DNA from: AG2 sp036493735
GTDB taxonomy: Bacteria > Gemmatimonadota > Gemmatimonadetes > Gemmatimonadales > Gemmatimonadaceae
Direction of reading: 5' to 3'
Assembly: GCA_036493735.1 (NCBI GenBank)
Contig: DASXPH010000047.1
Coordinates: forward strand, 3,265 to 67,264
DNA length: 64,000 bases
Position numbers and translations under genes: made by a program. Shown piece by piece: positions 17,737 to 26,278 of this stretch. The notes beneath the pieces were generated by a model. The model was not told the origin of the DNA, did not search any database, and worked only from the letters and a program-made list of their open reading frames with translations. How positions within the stretch are numbered: the first letter of the stretch is position 1; each line of letters begins with the position of its first letter.

Positions 17737-18081
17737 TCAGGACGGATTCAGACTCTCGACGGTGGTTTCAGTGCTCGCCCATACGACGGTCCCCAAGGCG
17801 CGGACTGGCCGTGGCGGGTCCTGCCTAACGAGCATCAGGTGAAGCTCCCATCCATCGTCGTCGCGATAACCGAGGTCGTTCAGGATTGGCTCGATCTCAC
17901 GCTCCAGATCTTCGTAAGTATGGTCGTCCACAGCACCAGCGACGAACACCCGGACGGTCACCAGCCAATCCCTGACCTCCAACGTGACGGCTCGCGCCCC
18001 GGGTGGAAGAATCGTTGGGAAAAGGCGCGTCAGGGTTGGCGTGAGGACCGCCACGACCGTCGCATCCGTCACGTTAGTCAC
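17737..18081 (-). CDS. hypothetical protein upstream of the ADOP gene
   Basis: A possible 114-residue protein, not recognised. The amino-acid pattern (WLVTVRVFVAGAVDDHTYEDLEREIEP, DDDGWELHLMLVRQDPP) looks protein-like, with alternating strands and an amphipathic helix, and has plausible codon use. The start is uncertain: GTG at 18081 avoids overlap with glpF, while an ATG at 18234 would overlap the divergent glpF start. A continuous opposite-strand frame also covers the region but reads as low-complexity Arg-rich sequence. It runs in the same direction as the ADOP gene, separated by the operator pair. Confidence 0.45.
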   Translation of the reverse strand: MTNVTDATVVAVLTPTLTRLFPTILPPGARAVTLEVRDWLVTVRVFVAGAVDDHTYEDLEREIEPILNDLGYRDDDGWELHLMLVRQDPPRPVRALGTVVWASTETTVESLNPS

Positions 18082-18190
18082 CTCGGCATCACAGGCACTG
18101 GCAGAACCCCCCGGCAAGCGCGACAATAGCCGCGCCGCTAAGTCCTCGCGACCACCCCGACCAACGACAACAGCCCACCGACCCCCGACA

Positions 18191-18925
18191 ATGTCCGCTC
18201 TTCTCGCTGAGCTGTTCGGCACCGCGATCCTCATTCTCCTCGGGGACGGGGTCGTCGCCAATGTTGTTCTGCAGCGCTCGAAAGGCTACAACTCCGGCTG
18301 GATCGTGATCACCACCGGCTGGGCGCTCGCGGTCACAATCGCGGTGTACTGCGTCGCGAGCGTGAGCGGAGCGCACCTCAATCCGGCGGTGACGCTCGCG
18401 CTGGCGACGATCGGCACCTTCCCCTGGGCAAAGGTGCCTGGCTACATCGTCGCGCAGATCATCGGTGGCTTCCTTGGCGGCGTTCTCGTCTGGCTGCAGT
18501 ATCTGCCGCACTGGAGCGCGACGCCGGATCCGGACGCGAAGCTCGCGGTGTTCTCGACGATGCCTGCCATTCGCCGGTCGGGCGCGAACCTGATCTCCGA
18601 GACCCTTGGCGGGTTCATGCTCGTGTTCGCGCTGCTGGCCGTGATCTCACCGGGGAATTTCGTTCCCGGCTCCGAGCTGTCGAAGGGGCTCGGCCCGCTG
18701 CTCGTCGGCGCGATCGTCGCCGCGATCGGTCTGTCGTTAGGTGGCCCGACCGGCTACGCGATCAACCCCGCACGCGACCTTGGGCCGCGGATCGCGCACG
18801 CCGTGTTGCCGATCGTCGGCAAGAGGAATTCGGATTGGGGGTACGCATGGATTCCGATTGTCGGGCCGATCGTGGGAGGGGTGTTGGGGGGGGTGCTCTA
18901 TCATGTTCTTTGGGGACGAAGTTGA
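18191..18925 (+). CDS. glpF: aquaglyceroporin, glycerol uptake facilitator
   Basis: This inner-membrane channel (244 residues, six helices) lets glycerol enter the cell. The two half-helix motifs are intact: HLNPAVTLA near residue 60 and YAINPARDLGPR near 195. The Asp after the second NPAR is the residue that distinguishes glycerol facilitators from water channels. The start is the ATG of MSALLAELFGTAIL, the usual N-terminus. glpK begins 27 bases later, so the pair forms a glycerol uptake and phosphorylation operon. The 40 bases before the start are rich in CCGACC-like units and may be a degenerate heptad element. Confidence 0.93.
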   Translation: MSALLAELFGTAILILLGDGVVANVVLQRSKGYNSGWIVITTGWALAVTIAVYCVASVSGAHLNPAVTLALATIGTFPWAKVPGYIVAQIIGGFLGGVLVWLQYLPHWSATPDPDAKLAVFSTMPAIRRSGANLISETLGGFMLVFALLAVISPGNFVPGSELSKGLGPLLVGAIVAAIGLSLGGPTGYAINPARDLGPRIAHAVLPIVGKRNSDWGYAWIPIVGPIVGGVLGGVLYHVLWGRS

Positions 18926-18952
18926 CACATCACTAAACCACGCGATACAACC

Positions 18953-20437
18953 ATGAAGGTCATCCTTGCCCTGGATCAGGGCACCACCAGCTCCCGCGCC
19001 ATCGTCTTCGACCACGCCGGCTCGATCGTCGCCGTCGCGCAGAAGGAGTTTAGGCAGATCTTCCCGAAGCCCGGCTGGGTGGAGCACGATCCGCGCGACA
19101 TCTGGTCGTCGCAGGCGGGGGTCGCGGCCGAGGCGCTGACGAAGGCTGGCGCCGCGGCGACGGACGTCGCGGCCATCGGGATCACCAATCAGCGCGAGAC
19201 GACGATCGTCTGGGATCGCGCGACTGGGGAGCCGGTGTGCAACGCCATCGTCTGGCAGGATCGACGCACGGCAGCAATCTGCGACCGACTGAAGGCGCGA
19301 AAGCTCGATCGAGTCATCCGCCGGAAGACGGGGCTCGTGATCGACGCGTATTTCTCGGCGACGAAAGCGCAATGGATTTTAGAGAATGTGAAAGGCGCGA
19401 AGGCGCGCGCGAAGCGGGGCGAGCTGGCATTCGGGACAGTGGATTCCTGGCTCGTCTGGCAGCTCACCGGCGGCCGCGTGCACGTGACCGACGCGAGCAA
19501 TGCCTCGCGGACGATGCTCTTCGACATCGCAAAGGGCGAGTGGGATGAGGAGCTGCTGAAGATCTTCGGCGTCCCGCGCTCGATGCTTCCCGAGGTGCGT
19601 TCTTCGAGTGAGGTCTACGGCGAAACAACGCTCCTCGGCGCATCGATTCCGATCGCGGGCATTGCCGGGGACCAGCAGGCAGCGCTCTTCGGCCAGGCGT
19701 GCACGAAGCCTGGCATGGCCAAGAACACCTACGGCACGGGTTGTTTCATGCTCATGAACACGGGCACAAAGCGCATCGCGTCGAAAAACAACCTGCTGAC
19801 GACGGTTGCCTGGCGGATCGGCGACCGCACCGAGTACGCGCTCGAGGGGAGCATCTTCATCGCCGGCGCCGTGGTGCAGTGGCTCCGCGACGGTCTCGAG
19901 TTCTTCCGCGCCGCCCCGGAGATCGAGGCGCTCGCGCGGAGCGTCCCCGATACGGGCGGTGTCTATCTCGTGCCGGCGTTCGCGGGGCTCGGGGCACCCC
20001 ACTGGGATCAGTATGCGCGTGGCACGATCGTCGGCCTCACGAGGGGCACCACCAAGGCGCACATCGCCCGTGCCGCGCTGGAGTCGATCGCGCTCCAAAC
20101 GATGGACGTGCTCGTGGCGATGCAGGCCGACGCCGGGATCAAGCTCAAGCAGCTCCGGGTGGATGGCGGCGCGAGCGCGAACAACCTCCTGATGCAACTG
20201 CAGGCGGACTTGTTAGGTGTGCCGGTCGTCCGTCCAAAAGTATCCGAGACGACCGCGTTAGGCGCCGCCTACCTCGCCGGTCTAGCCGTGGGCTTCTGGA
20301 AGTCGACGGCTGAGATCGCGCGTCAATGGCAGGTGGACCGGGAGTTCAAACCGGGGATGAAGGGGACGGAGCGGAAGCAGATTGCGAGTGGATGGGAGCG
20401 TGCGCTGGGAAGGGCAAAAGGGTGGGAGACGGCGTGA
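18953..20437 (+). CDS. glpK: glycerol kinase
   Basis: A cytoplasmic FGGY-family kinase of 494 residues, full length, that phosphorylates glycerol to sn-glycerol 3-phosphate. Visible motifs are the N-terminal phosphate loop ALDQGTTSSRAIVFD, GITNQRETTIVWD, WQDRRTAAICD, the catalytic GIAGDQQAALFGQ, KNTYGTGCFMLMNTG, and the C-terminal VDGGASANNLLMQLQADLLG. It traps glycerol imported by GlpF. Its 3' end overlaps the 3' end of the convergent MMPL gene by 92 bases. No glpD or glpR is adjacent. Confidence 0.96.
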   Translation: MKVILALDQGTTSSRAIVFDHAGSIVAVAQKEFRQIFPKPGWVEHDPRDIWSSQAGVAAEALTKAGAAATDVAAIGITNQRETTIVWDRATGEPVCNAIVWQDRRTAAICDRLKARKLDRVIRRKTGLVIDAYFSATKAQWILENVKGAKARAKRGELAFGTVDSWLVWQLTGGRVHVTDASNASRTMLFDIAKGEWDEELLKIFGVPRSMLPEVRSSSEVYGETTLLGASIPIAGIAGDQQAALFGQACTKPGMAKNTYGTGCFMLMNTGTKRIASKNNLLTTVAWRIGDRTEYALEGSIFIAGAVVQWLRDGLEFFRAAPEIEALARSVPDTGGVYLVPAFAGLGAPHWDQYARGTIVGLTRGTTKAHIARAALESIALQTMDVLVAMQADAGIKLKQLRVDGGASANNLLMQLQADLLGVPVVRPKVSETTALGAAYLAGLAVGFWKSTAEIARQWQVDREFKPGMKGTERKQIASGWERALGRAKGWETA

Positions 20438-22691
20438 CGGCGCGGCCGGGCCACCAGTTCCACTTGCCCGCCAGCGCCAGCAATGCGGGGCTGACGGCGA
20501 GCCGCATCACCGTCGCGTCGAGAAGCACCGCGACCGCGAGTGCGAAGCCGAGCATCTTCATGAGAAGGAAGTCGGCGAACATGAAGGCCCCGAACACGAC
20601 GATCATGATTGCAGCGGCACTGGTGATCAGGCGGGCCGTATCAGCCAGGCCGTCAGCAATCGCGGCACGTTCCTCGGCGCCGCGCTGACGCGCCTCGCGA
20701 ACGCGAGCGACAAGGAACACCTCGTAGTCCATGCTCAGGCCGAACACGACGCAGAAGACGAGCACTGGGATCGCCGGAAAGATGGCGCCGAGCGGCGCGG
20801 CAATGCCTAGCCAGCGCGCGCCGATGCCATCCTGAAAGACGAGCGTCACGGCGCCGAAAGCGGCCGCGACCGCGAGCAAGTTGAGGACGATGGCCTTCAG
20901 AGGCACGAGCAGCGAGCGGAAGCCAATGGCGAGCACGAGGAAGGTCGCCCCCACGATGAGGCCGACCACCTCGAGGAATCGCCGTCCTCCGGAAACGGCG
21001 TCCTGATAATCGACGTTGAGCGCGGGAAGTCCACCGACTCGTACTCGTGCCGCTCCGGGGCCGGTGACGAGCATGGGTGGCGCGGCCCGCGTGCGCCTAA
21101 CGAAATCGCCGAGCTGCTGGGGAGTGGCGCCCTCACGCGGGATGGCCTCGAGCATTGCGATTCGGCCGTCGCGGCTCACGAACGACGCGCGCACGTCGGG
21201 CGGCACCGCAGCGACGAGCACAGATCGCGGCAATGTCGCGCCCAACGGGGCGACGAGTCCGGGGAGTGACCGGACACGCGCGACGGCGGGATCCGCGACC
21301 AGTAGCCTTGCGAGCCGCGTCGTTGCTGCCCAGCCGCTGTCGTCGACCGCGGTGACGCCGGGCGGCATCTCGACCGTAACGCGCACCGTCTGCACGACGG
21401 AGCCGCGTCCCATTGCCTCGAGCGCATGCAGCGCGACAGCCGATTCCATCGTCGCCGGCAGCCAGTTTCCTCGCGGTTGGCCGACGGCGAGACGGCGTGC
21501 CTGCCAGGCCAGTGCGCCGACTGGCAGCGCCGCGAGAACGAGCACGAGTGCGGGGTAGCGCGTCACCAGCACCGCCCAGCTACGCCATCGCGTCTTCGGC
21601 GCTCGCCTGTTGTTCATCCTCGAAGGGCGCCCACGCTGGATCGAGAGCCGGCCGAAATCCACTCGCCCGCCCATCATTGCCAGAGCGCCGGGGAGGAGTG
21701 TCGTGGTGATGAGCATCGACGCCAGCGTCACCAGCAGCCCACCAACGGCGACCGACCGCAGTTCGTTCACAGGGAGCACCGCCAGTGCGCCGAAGCCGAT
21801 CGCGACGGCCGTACCCGAAAGCAGGATCGTCGGTCCAGCGGCAGCCAGGGCGTCTCTCGCCGCGCGCTCGCGATCGCGGCTCTCGCCCAGCTCCGCGCGG
21901 AAGCGTTGCACGACGAGCAGCGAGTAATCGATGCCAAGGCCGAGGCCGATCATCGTGACGACATTCTGGAGCAGGATGGAGAGCGACCAGACGTGTGCCG
22001 CGAGCGCCGCCAGCCCTAACGACACACCGATTGCGATCATCGCGCCGGCCACTGGGAGCAGCGCGGCGATGATCGCTCCAAAGGCGGCGAGCAGGAGAAC
22101 GAAGCTCAATGGTAGGGCGCGCCATTCCGCGCCCCGGGCGTCGCGAGCGCTCGTCCGCCGGAGATCGGCGTTGAGCGCGCTCTCGCCAGTCCAGCGCAGA
22201 GCGGCGCCAGGAAATCGGCGGACGAGCGCCGTCGCGAGGCGAGCCGTCGACGCGCGCATGCTGTCGAGGCGCTGGTCGGGAGCGATCCGGTCGTCGACGC
22301 CGACGACGAGAAAGGTGCCGCCGTCGCTTCCCAGGAAGATGGAATCATGGCCGTCCAGGTAGCTCACAACGCGTGCGACACCGGACATCGCGTGTACGGA
22401 GTCGACGACGAGTCGGAGTGTGGTGTCGCCAACGGGAGTCGCCGGCGACGGAACGCTCGACGCGACGAGCACGAGCGGGTGGGCCAACGATGAGCCGAAG
22501 CGTCGCGCGAGCTGCTCGTCGACCATCGCCGACTCGCTGCCGCCAACACGCGCGGCGACGCCGAGGAGGGACTCGATCCGTCGTGCACCCGGAAGCAGTA
22601 GCAGACAGGCGAGTAGCCACACGGTTGCGACGCGTCGTCGCCGTCTAACGATCAAAGCCGCCAACGTCGCGTGATACGCCTCGAGACTCAT
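20346..22691 (-). CDS. MMPL/RND-type exporter, last gene of the biosynthetic cluster
   Basis: The 781-residue inner-membrane protein has the duplicated MMPL layout: one N-terminal helix (about 20-38), a periplasmic domain, five or six helices (about 185-345, with LSILLQNVVTMIGLGLGIDYSLLVVQRFR), then the same again near the C-terminus (VLVFCVVFGLSMDYEVFLVARVREA, about 640-665). The GxDYSLLxxxR and MDYEVFLxxR signatures are the proton-relay helices of MMPL transporters, which typically move lipids or hydrophobic metabolites. Its ATGA overlap with the GNAT gene ties it to the cluster and suggests it exports the product. The C-terminus is Pro/Ser-rich. Confidence 0.88.
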   Translation of the reverse strand: MSLEAYHATLAALIVRRRRRVATVWLLACLLLLPGARRIESLLGVAARVGGSESAMVDEQLARRFGSSLAHPLVLVASSVPSPATPVGDTTLRLVVDSVHAMSGVARVVSYLDGHDSIFLGSDGGTFLVVGVDDRIAPDQRLDSMRASTARLATALVRRFPGAALRWTGESALNADLRRTSARDARGAEWRALPLSFVLLLAAFGAIIAALLPVAGAMIAIGVSLGLAALAAHVWSLSILLQNVVTMIGLGLGIDYSLLVVQRFRAELGESRDRERAARDALAAAGPTILLSGTAVAIGFGALAVLPVNELRSVAVGGLLVTLASMLITTTLLPGALAMMGGRVDFGRLSIQRGRPSRMNNRRAPKTRWRSWAVLVTRYPALVLVLAALPVGALAWQARRLAVGQPRGNWLPATMESAVALHALEAMGRGSVVQTVRVTVEMPPGVTAVDDSGWAATTRLARLLVADPAVARVRSLPGLVAPLGATLPRSVLVAAVPPDVRASFVSRDGRIAMLEAIPREGATPQQLGDFVRRTRAAPPMLVTGPGAARVRVGGLPALNVDYQDAVSGGRRFLEVVGLIVGATFLVLAIGFRSLLVPLKAIVLNLLAVAAAFGAVTLVFQDGIGARWLGIAAPLGAIFPAIPVLVFCVVFGLSMDYEVFLVARVREARQRGAEERAAIADGLADTARLITSAAAIMIVVFGAFMFADFLLMKMLGFALAVAVLLDATVMRLAVSPALLALAGKWNWWPGRAVTPSPTLLPFPAHAPIHSQSASAPSPSSPV

Positions 22692-23815
22692 ACGAGGGCG
22701 ATCTCGTAGTGGAGGGGCCGGTCGGCGAGGGGCGGCCCGACGTAGTCACCGCCGGGTGTGCAGACGTACGCGTTGACGTTCGTCGGCTGCGTGAAGAGTC
22801 CGTCGAGGGCCGAGCACAACGGGTCGCACAGGTCGAGACCGATCGTCGCGAACGCATAGTGCGCCGCGCGCAGCTCGGCGTGGCTGCGCCGAAGCAGCGC
22901 GCGGAGCACTTGCGGCTGCTCCGGCCGTACGCAAACGTGAACGGCAGTCCGATATCGGAGCGATCCGCCGACCTCGGGCAAACCGACTCCACCCGTTAGG
23001 CCGCCAAGGGCGTTAACGATTGCTCGCGCAACGCGCAGTCGAGGCGAGTAGCGCGTCACCTGCATCTGCTTGAATGATTCCTGGTCCCACCACCCCAGGA
23101 ATCCGACGATGCGTCCGCGTCGATCACGAGCGACGCGATAGTCCGTGATCGCGAGAGAAGGCGCGGCCTGAATCCAGGCCGCGAGTGAATCGGCCGTGAA
23201 AGCTGGTGCAAACTGGCGATGCGCAGCAACGCTTGCCCAGAGCTCGGCCATCTCGAGAACATCGCATGCCCTAGCTGGCGTGATGACGAGACCGTCCGTT
23301 GCCTCGCGCCGTGAGAAAAGGAGCGGGATCGAGAAGACTCGAATCGTGGCAAAGCGCCCGAAGCGAGGCACGAGACCGCGGCCAGCGGTGCGATGCTCCA
23401 TCGCGCGATTGCCGGCCAGAATCGTCAGCAGCAGCGGAGTGTCGCTCCCGCCCATCTCGGCGAGGGTGCATCGCACCCATTCGCTCAGCGCGTCCGCGAC
23501 ACCGGCGCGGCGCGCCGCTGGGTGCACCTTGAGATCGCCGGCATACAGTGTGGGCTGCGCGACGCCGTGCAGGTAAGCTTGTCGCACCGCGCCCATGACG
23601 CAGCCGACGACACAGCCGTCGACTTCCGCGACGCCGACTCGCCACGCCGTGCCCTCGAGCCGAGCGAGCTGGAAGAAGTCGGGCTGGCGCGTCACGCGCA
23701 GCGCGATGTCGCCCTCCATCGAGCAGGCGGCGGCGATGGCGACGAGTGCGTCATTGTCGGCGGGCTCGGCATCGCGGACAGTGATTCCCTGCGTGGCTGG
23801 AGTCGTTAGGCTCAC
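22688..23815 (-). CDS. GNAT-family acyltransferase, probably two GNAT folds
   Basis: The 375-residue protein starts with a GNAT core: ITVRDAEPADNDALVAIAAAC, a long CVVGCVMGAVRQAYL hairpin, LYAGDLKVHPAARRAGVADALSEWV (the acetyl-CoA-binding VHPAARRAGVA loop, about 92-104). A second, degenerate half follows, with RGRIVGFLGWWDQ. The GTG at 23815 is preferred because GTGA overlaps the upstream stop by four bases, as at the other tight junctions of the operon; a GTG nine bases earlier is possible. In the cluster it would acylate an amine of the intermediate or product, which is inference. It overlaps MMPL by ATGA. Confidence 0.75.
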   Translation of the reverse strand: MSLTTPATQGITVRDAEPADNDALVAIAAACSMEGDIALRVTRQPDFFQLARLEGTAWRVGVAEVDGCVVGCVMGAVRQAYLHGVAQPTLYAGDLKVHPAARRAGVADALSEWVRCTLAEMGGSDTPLLLTILAGNRAMEHRTAGRGLVPRFGRFATIRVFSIPLLFSRREATDGLVITPARACDVLEMAELWASVAAHRQFAPAFTADSLAAWIQAAPSLAITDYRVARDRRGRIVGFLGWWDQESFKQMQVTRYSPRLRVARAIVNALGGLTGGVGLPEVGGSLRYRTAVHVCVRPEQPQVLRALLRRSHAELRAAHYAFATIGLDLCDPLCSALDGLFTQPTNVNAYVCTPGGDYVGPPLADRPLHYEIALV

Positions 23816-24993
23816 GGCGACCACCCGGTGTCAACACGACAGAGAGCGAAGCGTCGCTGTACCACACTTCGGTCACAGCGCATGAGCCGCTGGCCCAGCA
23901 CGCGATCTTCGACGATGACGTCCCGGTAGCGCAGTGGAATTTCGGTCCAGCCAACGAAATTGCGGAAGCACAGCACGGCGCCCGGTACGGCGGTGCGCGT
24001 GATCTCGCCAAAGAGATCGAGCAGCTGATTGGGTGACAGCCACTCGCAGATGTTGGAGAGTACGAAGCCAGTGACGCTATTCGGTGCGAGCGCACGCAGA
24101 TACTCCGTCATCGTACCATCCACGAGCGCGAGTCGGTCAATGGCATCGGCCGCCGCGTCGTGTCCCGTGCGGCTCAGATACGGTGGTACGCCATCGAATG
24201 CGTCGACCGGATATCGCCCCGTGAGCATGTGGTGCACGAAGTAGTTGTCACGCACCGGCAGCTCGGTGAGCGTTTCCTCCGCGCGAACTCGGAAATGTTC
24301 GGCGAAGCTCGGTCGATGGAGATGAGCGAAGAACGCCGGATCGTACGTGCGACGAAACACGCCGCGATTCAGCAATAACTGGAAGAAGAGCCGCCAACGG
24401 CGGGTATTCCATTCGCGAGCAAAGAGCTCGCGCTGCTCGTCGAGCGATGTCGCGGCCAGCATCCGCTCGATGCGTGACCGAGGATGCACGAAGAGCCGTA
24501 ACGCGAGCGCGAGGTTGCGAACGAACTTTTCTGTGACGCCTACTCCGAGCACGCCTGCCGCGACGTCGGGCAGGCGGCCATCCCAGTAGGCGCACGCCGG
24601 CGCCGTGAGGCGCGAGCGCAAGATGGCGTACGCGTCGATTCGCCCGAGCGCCGAGCCGTCGGCCGCGCCTAGGAAAACAAACGTCTCACGATGACCGAGA
24701 ACAGCAATGGCCGCGAGCTTGAGCTCGATGAGGTGATTCTGGGTGCGGTTGAGATCGACCGCGGTGACGTGACCCGCGCCGGCGGCGAGCAGTGAGAGCG
24801 CTGTACACCCCGCCGACCCGACGACGACAACCGAATCGTTAGGCCCGGGATCGAGGGCCTCGATCTCGAGCCGAGGGTCCTCGCGCACCTGAGCGAAGTA
24901 GAGTCGATCGTCGACGGAGCCCGGAAGCGTGGTGCGAAGTAACGCGAAGGGCGCAGCGCGCGCGGAGGGGTCGGAGGGAACGGTCAGGCGCAT
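23812..24993 (-). CDS. DUF3419 (BtaA-like) 3-amino-3-carboxypropyl transferase homologue
   Basis: The 393-residue protein has the DUF3419 signature: VDDRLYFAQVREDPRLEIEAL, then a SAM-binding VVVVGSAGCTALSLLAAG loop followed by VTAVDLNRTQNHLIELKLAA (about 65-105). A long middle part contains REWNTRRWRLFFQLLLNRGVF and DNYFVHHMLTGRYP. BtaA transfers the 3-amino-3-carboxypropyl group of S-adenosylmethionine to diacylglycerol in betaine-lipid synthesis. There is no BtaB-like N-methylase here, so the acceptor may be the cluster's own intermediate (inference). The ATG at 24993 overlaps the upstream stop by ten bases; the open frame further upstream is low-complexity and rejected. Confidence 0.82.
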   Translation of the reverse strand: MRLTVPSDPSARAAPFALLRTTLPGSVDDRLYFAQVREDPRLEIEALDPGPNDSVVVVGSAGCTALSLLAAGAGHVTAVDLNRTQNHLIELKLAAIAVLGHRETFVFLGAADGSALGRIDAYAILRSRLTAPACAYWDGRLPDVAAGVLGVGVTEKFVRNLALALRLFVHPRSRIERMLAATSLDEQRELFAREWNTRRWRLFFQLLLNRGVFRRTYDPAFFAHLHRPSFAEHFRVRAEETLTELPVRDNYFVHHMLTGRYPVDAFDGVPPYLSRTGHDAAADAIDRLALVDGTMTEYLRALAPNSVTGFVLSNICEWLSPNQLLDLFGEITRTAVPGAVLCFRNFVGWTEIPLRYRDVIVEDRVLGQRLMRCDRSVVQRRFALCRVDTGWSP

Positions 24994-25529
24994 GCGAGCT
25001 CCTGCCATCCGTACTCGCTCATCAGCTGCTTGCGAATCGCGGCGTCGGCGGCGCTGTAACGGCGCATCAGAGTCGGGATCGCCGAGCGGCGTGAGCCCGT
25101 CTGTCGGTCGAGCCACTCTTTCACCCACGAGAGATGTCCGCGCTCGTCGGCGAGCATGCGGCGGAGCGTCGCCTGGACGCGTGGGTGCGTACCAGGCCGG
25201 CGCAGATGCGCCACGAAGTGGCGATAAACGCCGCGCTCGAATACCTGGGTCAGTGCCAGCACCTCGAGCAGTGACGTTGGCGTGCCGATCACACCGGCGT
25301 ATCGCGATTGATAGGTATCTGCGGTGGGAGTCGGACGGCCTCCGACGTCGACGATGGTCTCGGTCCAGAGCTGCGCGTGAAGGACTTCCTCGGCGCTGTG
25401 CGCCGTCAATCGCACTATGAGATTCGCGTCGCGCACATGCTGAACGAGGCGGCCGAGAATCAATCCACCCTGCAGCTCGGATGCACGATAGAAGTTGAGC
25501 ACCGTGAGCTCGCGATAGTTGATTTCCAT
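24984..25529 (-). CDS. ferritin-like diiron protein 2
   Basis: A 181-residue helical protein starting MEINYRELTVLNF. Candidate iron ligands sit in the four-helix order: Glu in RASELQGGLI, E-x-x-H in SAEEVLHAQLW, Glu in FERGVYRHFVAH, and E-x-x-H in ADERGHLSWV (about residues 18, 48-51, 102, 131-134). This is a complete ferritin-like diiron set, suggesting an O2-using oxidase or hydroxylase rather than iron storage. It starts two bases after the stop of another ferritin-like gene and overlaps DUF3419 by ten bases. Its likely substrate is a carrier-bound or free amino-acid-derived intermediate. Confidence 0.75.
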   Translation of the reverse strand: MEINYRELTVLNFYRASELQGGLILGRLVQHVRDANLIVRLTAHSAEEVLHAQLWTETIVDVGGRPTPTADTYQSRYAGVIGTPTSLLEVLALTQVFERGVYRHFVAHLRRPGTHPRVQATLRRMLADERGHLSWVKEWLDRQTGSRRSAIPTLMRRYSAADAAIRKQLMSEYGWQELACA

Positions 25530-25531
25530 GG

Positions 25532-26278
25532 TCAGACCTCCAGTTCGCTCTTGAGGTGATCGACGATGCGCCTGCCGCACAGCCGTTCGATGCGGGTGGC
25601 GAAGGTGCGGATGGCGATCTCGTCGCCTTCCATGGCGGTCGGTACTTCGCCGACCGCCTCCTCGCCGTAGTGGCGGAAGTGCGCCGCGGCACGCAGCACG
25701 TCAGGCGCCAGCTCCGGATGCACGGCGATGCGCTGAGCGATCAGATCGGATGCCGACTGTGCGTGACGGACCTCGTCGGCTGCGATGTAGGCCAGTAGCT
25801 CGCGCAGCTGCGGCTCGCGCGCCTGCTCGCCGAGCCGACGAAAGAAGTATGCGGCGAGATGCTCGCTGAGCATGAACTCGACGAGCGGCGACACGGGATC
25901 GCCGGGATCGAGGTCGTCGCGGCTCGCGCGCTGACGGATCCGCCGCAGCTCGTCGTTCGTGATACTGGGCTCGTAGCCAACCGCGTCGAGGTACATGCGC
26001 AAGGCGTGGAAGTGCTTGAATCCCTCGTACATCTCGAGTGAGAACACGACGCCCGCGTCCACGTCGTCCCACGCGAAGCGAATGAGACGCGAGAGATTAA
26101 CGGGATGGAAAGACTCGATGAGCGCCGCGTCGCGGAGCTTCGCGAGAATCTCCGGCTGCGAGAGCGCGACGTCCCGATCGATCTGCCCCCAGTGGATGTC
26201 GCGCTCCACGGACCAAGCGGCGCGATCGGCAGCACGTGCGTGACGTACATAGAGTGAATGGGCATGTAGATCACGCAT
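25532..26278 (-). CDS. ferritin-like diiron protein 1
   Basis: The 248-residue protein starts at MRDLHAHSLYVRH, overlapping the ligase stop by eight bases (ATGCGTGA). It is mostly helical. Candidate ligands are Glu/His in SLEMYEGFKHFHALRM (about 82-90), Glu in LSEHLAAYFFRRL (about 138) and E-x-x-H in AADEVRHAQSASD (about 172). The first pair is spaced E-x3-H, not the standard E-x2-H, so the set is less canonical than in its neighbour. AurF-type N-oxygenases and related diiron oxidases are possible analogues. Its sequence differs clearly from protein 2, so the two are not recent duplicates. Confidence 0.65.
   Translation of the reverse strand: MRDLHAHSLYVRHARAADRAAWSVERDIHWGQIDRDVALSQPEILAKLRDAALIESFHPVNLSRLIRFAWDDVDAGVVFSLEMYEGFKHFHALRMYLDAVGYEPSITNDELRRIRQRASRDDLDPGDPVSPLVEFMLSEHLAAYFFRRLGEQAREPQLRELLAYIAADEVRHAQSASDLIAQRIAVHPELAPDVLRAAAHFRHYGEEAVGEVPTAMEGDEIAIRTFATRIERLCGRRIVDHLKSELEV

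Noticed and set aside
25000..25692. N-terminal extension of the DUF3419 gene
   Set aside because: The extra 233 codons overlap ferritin-like gene 2 entirely and are low-complexity; the ATG at 24993 gives the normal family start.
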